64,000 nt of DNA from NCBI RefSeq assembly GCF_000964465.1, contig NZ_BANH01000005.1, positions 1 to 64,000 on the forward strand. Reading direction: 5' to 3'. A model generated the notes under the pieces. The model was not told the DNA's origin. It worked only from the letters and a program-made list of their open reading frames with translations, and did not search any database. This stretch comes from Gluconobacter thailandicus F149-1 = NBRC 100600 (GTDB lineage Bacteria > Pseudomonadota > Alphaproteobacteria > Acetobacterales > Acetobacteraceae). The translations under genes and the position numbers were made by a program. Below, piece after piece: positions 25,424 through 33,458 of the stretch (its first letter is position 1; every line of letters starts with the position of its first letter).

Positions 25424-25958
25424 ATGATTGCATCCGGCGCAGGAAAATTCCTGCGTCAGACTGCGCATGCGCCAGAACCAGAGCGCCCTGAATCCCACTG
25501 ACAATCTCTTCTGCAAGATCATTAGCTTCCTCCTGCGGCTTTCCCGATTTATGAGCCGCTGAGGCCAGAGCGATCTGCCAGTCGGAAAAATACGCCCGTA
25601 TCTGTGTCCCGAACGGTGTCTCCTCATCCAATGCCATAAGCCCCATCAGGCAAATTTTCTGACCTGACTGGAAATACTGTTCCGTACTCCGAAACATACG
25701 CTCAATTCCTGCCCACGGGTCTTCAGTCTCTTTAAGTGGCACAAAGATTTCTGCCTCGAACCAGCGTTGGATATGAGCCAGAACTTCGGCAGCCATCTGC
25801 TCTTTTCCATGCGGGAAAAAGTTATAAAGACTCCCCTTTCCCAGTCCGGTTGCCGCTGTCAAACGACTAAGAGAAGCTCTCTCATATCCGTGACGCCGGA
25901 ATACCTCAGCAATGGCCTGAAGAACTGGATCACGGCCCCGGCGCGAAGAAGTCGTCAC
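25353..25958 (-). CDS. TetR-family transcriptional regulator
   Basis: A 201-residue repressor with an N-terminal helix-turn-helix: [20 protein letters not shown] then [23 protein letters not shown]. The C-terminal domain resembles the YxaF/AcnR-like TetR_C group ([13 protein letters not shown]). It overlaps the upstream DUF1348 gene by 4 bases, so both are one transcript, and a near-perfect palindrome upstream of that gene is the probable operator. The 3' end overlaps tlyA tail to tail. The inducer is unknown. Confidence 0.88.
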   Translation of the reverse strand: MTTSSRRGRDPVLQAIAEVFRRHGYERASLSRLTAATGLGKGSLYNFFPHGKEQMAAEVLAHIQRWFEAEIFVPLKETEDPWAGIERMFRSTEQYFQSGQKICLMGLMALDEETPFGTQIRAYFSDWQIALASAAHKSGKPQEEANDLAEEIVSGIQGALVLAHAQSDAGIFLRRMQSFRRRLAFPCGGLQSETPGCLQGR

Positions 25959-26422
25959 AAACCCATCTCACTCAGCCCCGGATGAGAATCAGGCCGCACA
26001 GGCCATTCCCAACGGAACAAACGCTCTGATTCTACAATCCGGACGTCATTGATACTGGCATGCCGTTCAGCCATCAGCCCGGCATCATTGAAACCCCAGT
26101 TTTCGTTTCCATGGGAACGCCACCACTGGCCACCGTGATCGCGCCATTCATAAACGAACCGCACAGCAATCCTGTTTCCATCAAACGCCCAAAGCTCCTT
26201 AATCAGCCGGTACTCGAGTTCCCGTTCCCACTTCCGGACGAGAAATGCCGTAATGTCCGCCCGCCCTGCGAGAAATTCATCCCGATTTCGCCAACAGCTG
26301 TCCTGGGTGTAGGCCAAAGCTACGTGCTCCGGGCACTGACCATTCCATGCATCTTCCGCAGCACGAACTTTCTGAATGGCCGCTTCACGCGTGAACGGCG
26401 GCAGGGGTGGTCTGATGTTCAT
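25955..26422 (-). CDS. DUF1348 (SnoaL/NTF2-like) protein
   Basis: A 155-residue protein of the DUF1348 family, which adopts an NTF2-like cone fold. The typical N-terminus [23 protein letters not shown] and conserved [32 protein letters not shown] and GNENWGF are present. The family's function is not established. It is the first gene of a two-gene unit with the TetR regulator that probably controls it. Confidence 0.88.
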   Translation of the reverse strand: MNIRPPLPPFTREAAIQKVRAAEDAWNGQCPEHVALAYTQDSCWRNRDEFLAGRADITAFLVRKWERELEYRLIKELWAFDGNRIAVRFVYEWRDHGGQWWRSHGNENWGFNDAGLMAERHASINDVRIVESERLFRWEWPVRPDSHPGLSEMGL

Positions 26423-26455
26423 GATGAAATTTCCTGACTAAAAAGATAAGCTCAA

Positions 26456-26475
26456 TTTGTACTGATCGGTACAAA
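26456..26475. promoter_or_regulatory. Probable TetR-type operator
   Basis: TTTGTAC, six bases, GTACAAA: perfect 7-base arms around a centre that is itself GATC, so that 18 of the 20 positions are symmetric. It lies about 34 bases upstream of the DUF1348 start and 75 bases before rlmN. Position and symmetry fit autoregulation by the TetR protein in the DUF1348-tetR unit. Confidence 0.75.
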
Positions 26476-26549
26476 GAGTCCATCCTGTTGGATCAAGACT
26501 CACTTTCCTTTGGAAATCCGCGCTCTCTCCGTGCTATGGGTCCGCCGCC

Positions 26550-27761
26550 ATGACCGTCCTGACACACCCAGATACCCGCCCGCGCATCAACTCCGTCGCC
26601 TCTGACGACCTGAACGAGGCTGAGCGGGAGCGTATCCGCGCAAAATCCGCCCTCTTCGCGCCGCCAGAAGCACGGCTGGAAGATGGCCGCCGGGATCTCG
26701 TCGGCATGTCGCGTGAGGAACTTGCCACCCTGATGACCGAAATTGGCGAAAAGCCATTCCGGGCAAAGCAGATCTGGCACTGGATCTACCACCAGGGCGC
26801 GACCGACTTTTCGAAGATGAGCACCATCGCCAAGCCTCTTCAGGCCAAGCTGGCAGAACACTTCATCGTCGGACGCCCCACGACCACGACGGAACAGACA
26901 TCCGTTGATGCAACTCGCAAATTCCTTTTCCGCTTCCGTGACGGACAGGAAGCCGAGACGGTTTATATCCCGGACCGCAAGGAAGACCGTGGCGCGGTTT
27001 GCATTTCCTCGCAGGTAGGCTGCACCCTCTCCTGCACGTTCTGCCATACCGGCACACAGAAGCTTGTTCGCAATCTGGGACCGGCTGAAATCGTTGGCCA
27101 GTTCATGGCGGCACGAGACAGCTACAAGGAATGGCCAAGCCCGAGCGCAGACATGCCGCGCTTCCTGTCGACCATTGTTCTGATGGGCATGGGTGAGCCG
27201 CTCTACAACTATGACAACGTGGCCAAGGCCATGCGCATCATCATGGATGGTGAAGGCATTGCCCTCTCGCGCCGTCGTATCACACTGTCCACATCCGGTG
27301 TCGTCCCGATGATGGACCGCTGCGGCGATGAACTCGGCATCAATCTGGCCATTTCCCTGCATGCCGTCACAAACGAGCTGCGCGATCAGATCGTCCCGCT
27401 GAACCGCAAGTATCCGATCGAGGAATTGATGGCGGCGTGCAGGCGCTATCCCGCAGCCTCAAACTCCCGTCGCATCACGTTCGAATACATCATGCTCCGC
27501 GGCGTCAATGACAGCGAAGCGGATGCCCGCGAACTGGTGCGTCTGATCAAGGACATGCCTGCCAAGGTCAACCTGATCCCGTTCAACCCATGGCCCGGTT
27601 CAGACTTCAAACCGTCCACACGAGAGCAACTCGCGAAGTTTGCAAAAATCGTGATGGATGCGGGCTTTGCCTCCCCGATCCGCACACCGCGCGGTCAGGA
27701 CATTCTTGCCGCCTGCGGGCAGCTCAAGACCGAAAGCGAGCGTCAGCGCAAAACCGTCTGA
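26550..27761 (+). CDS. rlmN: Dual-specificity RNA methyltransferase RlmN
   Basis: A 403-residue radical-SAM enzyme that methylates C2 of A2503 in 23S rRNA and of A37 in some tRNAs. The cluster motif CTLSCTFC gives Cys158, Cys162 and Cys165, followed by HTGTQ. The N-terminal FRAKQIWHWIYHQGATDF and the conserved IVLMGMGEPLYNYDNV are intact, and the C-terminal Cys near AACGQLK is the likely second catalytic cysteine. The first Met is used. Confidence 0.95.
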   Translation: MTVLTHPDTRPRINSVASDDLNEAERERIRAKSALFAPPEARLEDGRRDLVGMSREELATLMTEIGEKPFRAKQIWHWIYHQGATDFSKMSTIAKPLQAKLAEHFIVGRPTTTTEQTSVDATRKFLFRFRDGQEAETVYIPDRKEDRGAVCISSQVGCTLSCTFCHTGTQKLVRNLGPAEIVGQFMAARDSYKEWPSPSADMPRFLSTIVLMGMGEPLYNYDNVAKAMRIIMDGEGIALSRRRITLSTSGVVPMMDRCGDELGINLAISLHAVTNELRDQIVPLNRKYPIEELMAACRRYPAASNSRRITFEYIMLRGVNDSEADARELVRLIKDMPAKVNLIPFNPWPGSDFKPSTREQLAKFAKIVMDAGFASPIRTPRGQDILAACGQLKTESERQRKTV

Positions 27762-27833
27762 CGCCCGGTTTCCCTCACGAACGCGGGATGCTAGAAACGC
27801 CTTCCGAACGAAAACCATAAGGACCACGCAGTT

Positions 27834-29066
27834 ATGAGCGCCCATCAGGACGTCAAGAAAGTCGTTCTCGCCTATTCCGGCGGGCTGGACACTTCGGTCA
27901 TCCTCCGATGGCTCCAGAAGACCTATAACTGCGAGGTCGTGACCTTTACGGCTGACCTTGGCCAGGGCGAAGAGCTGGAGCCGGCCCGCAAGAAGGCCGA
28001 GATGTTCGGCGTGAAGGAAATCTTCGTCGAGGATCTGCGCGAGACCTTCGTCAAGGATTACGTCTTCCCGATGTTCCGTGCGAACACGGTTTACGAAGGC
28101 CAGTACCTCCTCGGCACATCCATCGCCCGTCCGCTGATCGCAAAGCGCCAGATCGAAATCGCCGAAGCTGTGGGTGCGGATGCCGTTGCCCACGGCGCAA
28201 CCGGCAAGGGTAACGATCAGGTCCGTTTCGAGCTTGGCTATTATGCCCTGAAGCCGGACGTGAAGGTCATTTCTCCATGGCGCGAATGGGAACTGACCTC
28301 CCGGACGAAGCTGCTTGAGTTTGCAGAAGAAAACCAGATCCCCGTCACGAAGGACAAGCGCGGCGAAGCCCCGTTCTCCGTCGATGCCAACCTTCTGCAC
28401 TCCTCGTCTGAAGGCAAGCTGCTCGAAGATCCGGCTGTCGCACCTGACGAAATCGTCTTCCAGCGCACCATTTCCCCGGAAGCTGCGCCGGACAAGGCTA
28501 CGGAAATCAGCATCGACTTCGTGAACGGTGACCCGGTTGCCATCAATGGCGTTGCCATGAGCCCGGCAACGCTGCTGACGCGCCTGAACGAGCTGGGCCG
28601 TGAAAACGGCATTGGCCGTCTGGATATCGTGGAAAACCGCTTTGTGGGCATGAAGTCCCGCGGCATCTATGAAACGCCGGGTGGCACGATCCTGCTGGCC
28701 GCTCATCGTTCCATCGAGAGCATCACGCTGGACCGCGAAGCAGCCCACCTCAAGGACAGCATCATGCCGCGCTATGCGGAGCTGATCTATAACGGTTTCT
28801 GGTTCTCGCCAGAGCGCCGGATGCTTCAGGCCCTGATCGATGCCAGCCAACATTCCGTCAACGGTCGTGTGCGCATGAAACTCTACAAGGGTAACGTCGT
28901 TTGCGTCGGTCGCGAGAGCCCGAACAGCCTGTACGATACCCGCGTTGTGACATTCGAGGACGACGAAGGCGCGTATAATCAGCAGGATGCGCAGGGCTTT
29001 ATCAAGCTTAACGCACTGCGTCTGCGTCTGGGCGGCCAGATTGGCCGTCGCGGCGGCGCACTCTGA
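27834..29066 (+). CDS. argG: Argininosuccinate synthase
   Basis: A 410-residue enzyme of arginine synthesis that joins citrulline and aspartate using ATP. The ATP-pyrophosphatase loop [12 protein letters not shown] is near residue 14 and the citrulline/aspartate-binding [14 protein letters not shown] near 122. The protein is complete. The long minus-strand frame across it is a shadow. Confidence 0.97.
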   Translation: MSAHQDVKKVVLAYSGGLDTSVILRWLQKTYNCEVVTFTADLGQGEELEPARKKAEMFGVKEIFVEDLRETFVKDYVFPMFRANTVYEGQYLLGTSIARPLIAKRQIEIAEAVGADAVAHGATGKGNDQVRFELGYYALKPDVKVISPWREWELTSRTKLLEFAEENQIPVTKDKRGEAPFSVDANLLHSSSEGKLLEDPAVAPDEIVFQRTISPEAAPDKATEISIDFVNGDPVAINGVAMSPATLLTRLNELGRENGIGRLDIVENRFVGMKSRGIYETPGGTILLAAHRSIESITLDREAAHLKDSIMPRYAELIYNGFWFSPERRMLQALIDASQHSVNGRVRMKLYKGNVVCVGRESPNSLYDTRVVTFEDDEGAYNQQDAQGFIKLNALRLRLGGQIGRRGGAL

Positions 29067-29089
29067 TCCATAACCAGTTGCGGGGGACC

Positions 29090-29578
29090 ATGACCAGCCT
29101 GTTTCGCCTTACATCAACCCTGACCCTGTGCGGCGCACTCCTTGCAGGATGCGCCGGACACAAGGAAGACGCGCCGGAACTGACGCCTGAGCAGTTCATG
29201 GCGAAGGTTCAGGCGGAACCAGGCGTCAAGACCCTCCCCGACGGGCTGTCCTACAAGGTCCTGAAAAGTGGACCGAAGGACGGCGAAAGCCCCCATCGCG
29301 GGTCGACCATTATGGTGATCTATGAAGGTCGCCTGCCAGATGGTGGCATTTTCGACAGCTCCGACCAGCACGGTAACGGTGCTTATATGGAGATGCCACT
29401 TGATGGTCTGGTCGATGGCTGGCTTGAAGCCCTGCCCATGATGCATGTCGGGGATGAGTGGATGCTCTACCTTCCCGCCAAGCTGGGTTACGGCAAGCGC
29501 TCCATGGGTATCATTCCGCCGAACAGCCCGCTGATCTTCAAGATCCAGCTTCTGGGCGTCAATAACGGGCAGCAGTAA
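29090..29578 (+). CDS. FKBP-type peptidyl-prolyl isomerase lipoprotein
   Basis: A 162-residue lipoprotein: signal CGALLAGC with the acylated Cys near residue 21, then one FKBP domain (VYEGRLPDGGIFDSS-type strand, WLEALPMMHVGDEWMLYLPAKLGYG, IPPNSPLIFKIQLLGV). It should fold or chaperone proteins in the periplasm. The ATG at 29090 has GGGGG 7 bases upstream; a TTG four codons earlier is less likely. Confidence 0.88.
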   Translation: MTSLFRLTSTLTLCGALLAGCAGHKEDAPELTPEQFMAKVQAEPGVKTLPDGLSYKVLKSGPKDGESPHRGSTIMVIYEGRLPDGGIFDSSDQHGNGAYMEMPLDGLVDGWLEALPMMHVGDEWMLYLPAKLGYGKRSMGIIPPNSPLIFKIQLLGVNNGQQ

Positions 29579-29591
29579 AAACTGCCCTCTA

Positions 29592-29623
29592 CTTCCAGAA
29601 AAGCCTCAGGGCTTTTCTGGAAG
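29592..29623. terminator. Strong inverted repeat between convergent FKBP and tdk genes
   Basis: A perfect 14-base stem (CTTCCAGAAAAGCC with its complement) has a 4-base loop. It overlaps the last codons of tdk. Only short T-runs lie in the stem itself. It probably ends both transcripts. Confidence 0.6.
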
Positions 29624-30148
29624 ACACCAGTGCTCATTGCACCGCGCTTCATAAAGCTCCTGGTCTCCTGTCTCGAGAAGACGTCCTGTCTCGTGTGTCT
29701 TGGCCGTCCAGCGTGCCGGGCCGTTGCAGGTATGACACCGGGCTTCAAGATAAATGATATCGTCGGCAAACTGCATCAGCTTTGACACGATTTCGAACGG
29801 CTGCTGCCGGTAATCGCTATCCAGCCCACCGACAGTCACGGTCGCCCCCCGCAGCTTCGCGGCCTGCAATTCCGTAACGATGTCGCCCTCATAGTGTGGC
29901 GCGACCATGAAGTGCACTTCGTCCAGCACAATATGATCGTAGTTGTCTGCATGAACAGGCCACTGCCGCACGGACTGGGCTGCAAAATGGGAACCGTCGC
30001 GGCTCACAAGCTCTGCACCATCCCGCGTATCGAATCCCGGTTTCAGTGTCAGAACACGCCCATGCGCGGCCGCAGCCTTGATCAGATGCGAGGATTTCCC
30101 TGCAAACATTGGCCCCACATATAGTACCAGACGTCCCTTGCCGCTCAT
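29606..30148 (-). CDS. tdk: Thymidine kinase (type II)
   Basis: A 180-residue thymidine kinase for pyrimidine salvage. The P-loop GPMFAGKSSHLI is at residues about 12-23, the lasso/Walker B region reads VLDEVHFM, and the zinc site is formed by CHTC near residue 138 and the later CNEHWC. All key residues are present. It stands alone, converging on the FKBP gene. Confidence 0.93.
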   Translation of the reverse strand: MSGKGRLVLYVGPMFAGKSSHLIKAAAAHGRVLTLKPGFDTRDGAELVSRDGSHFAAQSVRQWPVHADNYDHIVLDEVHFMVAPHYEGDIVTELQAAKLRGATVTVGGLDSDYRQQPFEIVSKLMQFADDIIYLEARCHTCNGPARWTAKTHETGRLLETGDQELYEARCNEHWCLPEKP

Positions 30149-30244
30149 GCTTTCTCCTTCCGATAGCGCCCATGAGCCCTATCGGGACGGATTTGCCAAG
30201 ACCCGCCCTTGCTGAATGCAGTCTGAAAGTGCAACAAACAGTTC

Positions 30245-30730
30245 GTGATCAGATTAGACCCAGCAATACGGCTTCCCCTGTTTATCGCCATTTTCCTGGC
30301 GATAGTGTTCGTTGTCGGTCATGCATGGGAAAATCGTGAACAGGCACCCCGCGAGTATTCGAATGAATGCAGCATCTGCCATCATGGCGGCCATGGGCAG
30401 GCCCGGGCCGTTGCTCCGATCTTTGGTCGGGTTGGTCATATCGCCCTGACACCGGAAGGCCACCGCTATATCATTCATGTGCTGTTGAATGGCCTTGATG
30501 GGCCAATTACGGCAGGCGGGGCGTCCTACAACAGTTCCATGCCGTCATTCCACCGCCTTCCAGACGATGAAATCGCACGAATCCTGACATTTGTAGGCAG
30601 TCAGGAAATGCCAGCCGGCGGTCCGACTTTTACAGCCGCAGAAATCGCTGAAGAGCGTAAACACCCGCTTTCTCCGATGGAGGTTCTGCTTGAACGCCAG
30701 AAACTGGAACAGCAGACGCCTCTTCCATGA
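30245..30730 (+). CDS. Membrane-anchored mono-heme cytochrome c
   Basis: A 161-residue protein with a GTG start, an N-terminal membrane segment (residues about 9-26) that probably remains as an anchor, and a class I cytochrome c domain with heme motif CSICHH near residue 42. SMPSFHRLPDD near 98 would supply the axial Met. The next gene encodes a paralogue; stop and start overlap by 4 bases. It likely carries electrons in the periplasm, but the partner is unknown. Confidence 0.83.
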   Translation: MIRLDPAIRLPLFIAIFLAIVFVVGHAWENREQAPREYSNECSICHHGGHGQARAVAPIFGRVGHIALTPEGHRYIIHVLLNGLDGPITAGGASYNSSMPSFHRLPDDEIARILTFVGSQEMPAGGPTFTAAEIAEERKHPLSPMEVLLERQKLEQQTPLP

Positions 30731-31176
30731 AACGGATCGTTCTTCCTCTCTGCCTCGCTCTGACCTCTTGTGGAAAAAAACCAGCCGGACAAGCTGTGTA
30801 CGGCCCCCACTGCGGGATCTGCCATCATGGTGGCGGTGGAATGCCGGGCGAAACGCCGCCCCTCGTAGGCCGGGTCGACGTCATTGCGCAGACGCCGGAA
30901 GGCCGCCATTATCTTGCGTCCGTGCTTCTGAATGGCCTACGCGGCAGCTTCACGACGCAAGGGTATGGCTATAACTACTCCATGCCTGCGTATCGTGACC
31001 GTCTCACTGACCAGCAGATTTCAGATACTCTCAACTGGCTGATCGCCCGCGGTCAGATCAAACCCGCTCCCGTTATCACACCTGCTGAAATTGCCCGTGC
31101 CCGTACGACGCCAGGCGATCCGGCAACAAGTTACCAGGAACGAAAGCTCCTGGAGCAGAAGCACCCGCTTCCGTGA
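30727..31176 (+). CDS. Mono-heme cytochrome c lipoprotein
   Basis: A 149-residue paralogue of the previous gene. The N-terminus is a lipoprotein signal (IVLPLCLALTSC, Cys near residue 15), the heme motif is CGICHH near residue 29, and YSMPAYRDRLTD near 84 supplies the axial Met. Shared words between both proteins include CHHGG, GRV, TPEG, VLLNGL and the ending KHPL or TPLP, so they arose by tandem duplication. One is membrane-anchored and the other lipid-anchored. Confidence 0.83.
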   Translation: MKRIVLPLCLALTSCGKKPAGQAVYGPHCGICHHGGGGMPGETPPLVGRVDVIAQTPEGRHYLASVLLNGLRGSFTTQGYGYNYSMPAYRDRLTDQQISDTLNWLIARGQIKPAPVITPAEIARARTTPGDPATSYQERKLLEQKHPLP

Positions 31177-31215
31177 AAGCACGATCCTTTCCCAAAGCTG
31201 AAGACTGAGTTCATC

Positions 31216-32205
31216 ATGCAGCGTGTATTTTCCGGCATTCAGCCGACCGGTATTCCTCATCTGGGTAACTACCTGGGCGCCATCCGTAACTGGGCCGCCA
31301 TGCAGGCGGACCATGACTGCGTCTTCTGCCTGGTGGACATGCATTCCCTCACGATGCCCTGGACACCAGAAGACCTGCGCAAGCAGACCCTCGGCTCCGC
31401 AGCGTGCCTTCTGGCAACAGGCATTGAGCCAACGCGCCTGTACAATCAGTCTGCCGTCAGCGCTCATGCCCGCCTCGGCTGGATCTTCAATTGCGTCTCC
31501 CGCCTCGGCTGGCTGAACCGCATGACCCAGTTCAAGGACAAGGCTGGCAAGAACCGGGAAAACCATTCCGCTGGTTTGTATGTCTATCCGAACCTGATGG
31601 CTGCGGACATTCTGGCGTTCCACGCGACCCGCGTTCCGGTCGGCGATGACCAGAAGCAGCACATCGAGCTGGCCAATGACATTGCCCAGAAGTTCAACCA
31701 TGACATGGGCACGGACTTCTTCCCGCAGATCGAGGCGTTCATTCCACCGGCTGCTGCCCGCGTCATGAGCCTGCGTGACGGCACGAAAAAAATGTCCAAG
31801 TCGGACCCGTCCGAACAGAGCCGCATTGTCCTGACGGATACGCCAGACGAAATCGCTCTGAAGATTCGCCGTGCCAAAACAGATTCCGACGTTCTGCCAA
31901 GTGAAGTCGAAGGGCTTGGAGATCGCGCGGAGGCCCGCAATCTGGTGGCAATCTATGCGGCCATGTCAGGCGAAACGATGTCTGACGTTCTGGCGCGTTT
32001 TGGCGGTCAGGGCTTCGGGCCGTTCAAGAGCGCTCTGGCAGACCTGCTGGTGGAAAAGATCGGCCCGGTGGCAACCGAGACAGCGCGCCTGATGCAGAAT
32101 GAAGACCATATCATCTCCGTCCTGCGGGCAGGTGCCGATCGCGCCCGCGAAATTTCGGAACCGATTGTTCAGGAAGCCGAACGCCTGGTCGGCTTCATTC
32201 GTTAA
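31216..32205 (+). CDS. trpS: Tryptophanyl-tRNA synthetase
   Basis: A 329-residue class I aminoacyl-tRNA synthetase. The HIGH-like motif is TGIPHLGNY near residues 9-17 and the KMSKS loop is KKMSKSDPSEQSR near 195. Length and domain order are standard. It has its own promoter region of about 40 bases after the cytochrome pair, with no visible trp-type leader. Confidence 0.96.
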   Translation: MQRVFSGIQPTGIPHLGNYLGAIRNWAAMQADHDCVFCLVDMHSLTMPWTPEDLRKQTLGSAACLLATGIEPTRLYNQSAVSAHARLGWIFNCVSRLGWLNRMTQFKDKAGKNRENHSAGLYVYPNLMAADILAFHATRVPVGDDQKQHIELANDIAQKFNHDMGTDFFPQIEAFIPPAAARVMSLRDGTKKMSKSDPSEQSRIVLTDTPDEIALKIRRAKTDSDVLPSEVEGLGDRAEARNLVAIYAAMSGETMSDVLARFGGQGFGPFKSALADLLVEKIGPVATETARLMQNEDHIISVLRAGADRAREISEPIVQEAERLVGFIR

Positions 32206-32213
32206 ACGGCCTC

Positions 32214-33458
32214 TTATCTGGGTGAGCGGGAAACCGGCTCATCCAGAAGATCCATGATTTCGGACGCCGCCGCATCCGCTGGCGTCCCCACTGGCGGAGA
32301 GAGCTTTTCAAGCACCTCTGCAAACGCGATACGCTGCTTGCCAGCCGCAGCAGGATCGTCCAGCAGTTTGCCAATCGTTGCCGCGAGCTTTTCAGGAGTG
32401 CAGTTTTCCTGAAGCATTTCAGGAACCACTTCCCGCCCGGCCAGCAAGTTGACCATGGCGACATACGGTACCTTGATCATGCGACGCGCCATCATCGCCG
32501 TCACAGGATTTACGCGATACGTGACCACCATGGGAACATTCCCCATAGCCAGTTCAAGCGTCGACGTGCCTGATTTCGTCAGTGCGCCCTGAGCTGCCGC
32601 GAACGCATCATGCTTGTCATGAATGTCGGTCACGATATGCGGCTGTATCGGCCACTTGCGGATCAGGTTTCGCACTGTTGGGGCAATGACAGGCGCAACT
32701 GGAATAACCGGGCAGATATCGGGGTGCGTTTTCCGAAGAATATCGAGCATCTTGCGGAATACCGGTAGCAGTTTCGGAACCTCGGAACGCCGGCTTCCCG
32801 GCATCAGGATCAAAACAGGAGCGGCTTCCGGAATGTTATGCCGCATCCGGAAACGGGCAGCATTTCCTTGCCTTACCCCGGACTGAAGAACCGGATGCCC
32901 GACAAAACGCGCTTCCAGTCCCCGTTGGGCAAACCATTCCGGCTCGAAAGGCAGAAGACACAGGAGACGGTCCCAAAGGCCCGGAAATTCCTTTACGCGC
33001 TTCTCGCGCCAGGCCCAGACCTGGGGCGCAACATAATGAACGCGCTTGATGCCGGAATTTTCGATCTTCTGAAGTAACCGGAGCGTAAAGCCCGGACTGT
33101 CGATCGTCACAACAAGATCAGGCTTACGAAGCTCGATATCCTGCACAGCTTCAAGAAGACGCTGCCGAAGATGCTTCACCTTGGGCAGAACTTCCACAAG
33201 GCCCATAACGGCCAGATCGCTCATCGGGAACAGACTGTGCAGCCCGAGAGCTTCCATACGGCCCCCCCCAACCCCGGCAAACACCAGGGTAGGGTCCTGC
33301 GCATGTAATGCCAGCATGAGACGTGCACCAATCACGTCTCCGCTCGCCTCTCCCGCCAGAATCCAGATCACACGTCCATGCTGGGGAACAGAAGCCCCCG
33401 GTTGGAAGGTCCTGTTCATCGACTGATCGCCTGATCCGGAGTCTGCAAGAGAATTCAT
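32214..33458 (-). CDS. lpxB: Lipid-A-disaccharide synthase
   Basis: A 414-residue GT19 enzyme that joins UDP-diacylglucosamine and lipid X in lipid A synthesis. Visible motifs: ILAGEASGDVIGARL near the N-terminus, GVGGGRMEALGL, IDSPGFTLRLLQ, QVWAWREKRVKEF and LMPGSRRSEV near residue 210. Its start overlaps the pheT stop (ATGA). An internal Met at codon 14 is an alternative start. Confidence 0.95.
   Translation of the reverse strand: MNSLADSGSGDQSMNRTFQPGASVPQHGRVIWILAGEASGDVIGARLMLALHAQDPTLVFAGVGGGRMEALGLHSLFPMSDLAVMGLVEVLPKVKHLRQRLLEAVQDIELRKPDLVVTIDSPGFTLRLLQKIENSGIKRVHYVAPQVWAWREKRVKEFPGLWDRLLCLLPFEPEWFAQRGLEARFVGHPVLQSGVRQGNAARFRMRHNIPEAAPVLILMPGSRRSEVPKLLPVFRKMLDILRKTHPDICPVIPVAPVIAPTVRNLIRKWPIQPHIVTDIHDKHDAFAAAQGALTKSGTSTLELAMGNVPMVVTYRVNPVTAMMARRMIKVPYVAMVNLLAGREVVPEMLQENCTPEKLAATIGKLLDDPAAAGKQRIAFAEVLEKLSPPVGTPADAAASEIMDLLDEPVSRSPR

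Noticed and set aside
30245-31176. Subunits of an alcohol dehydrogenase or cytochrome oxidase complex
   Set aside because: Each carries only one heme motif and no catalytic subunit gene is adjacent, so no specific complex can be named.
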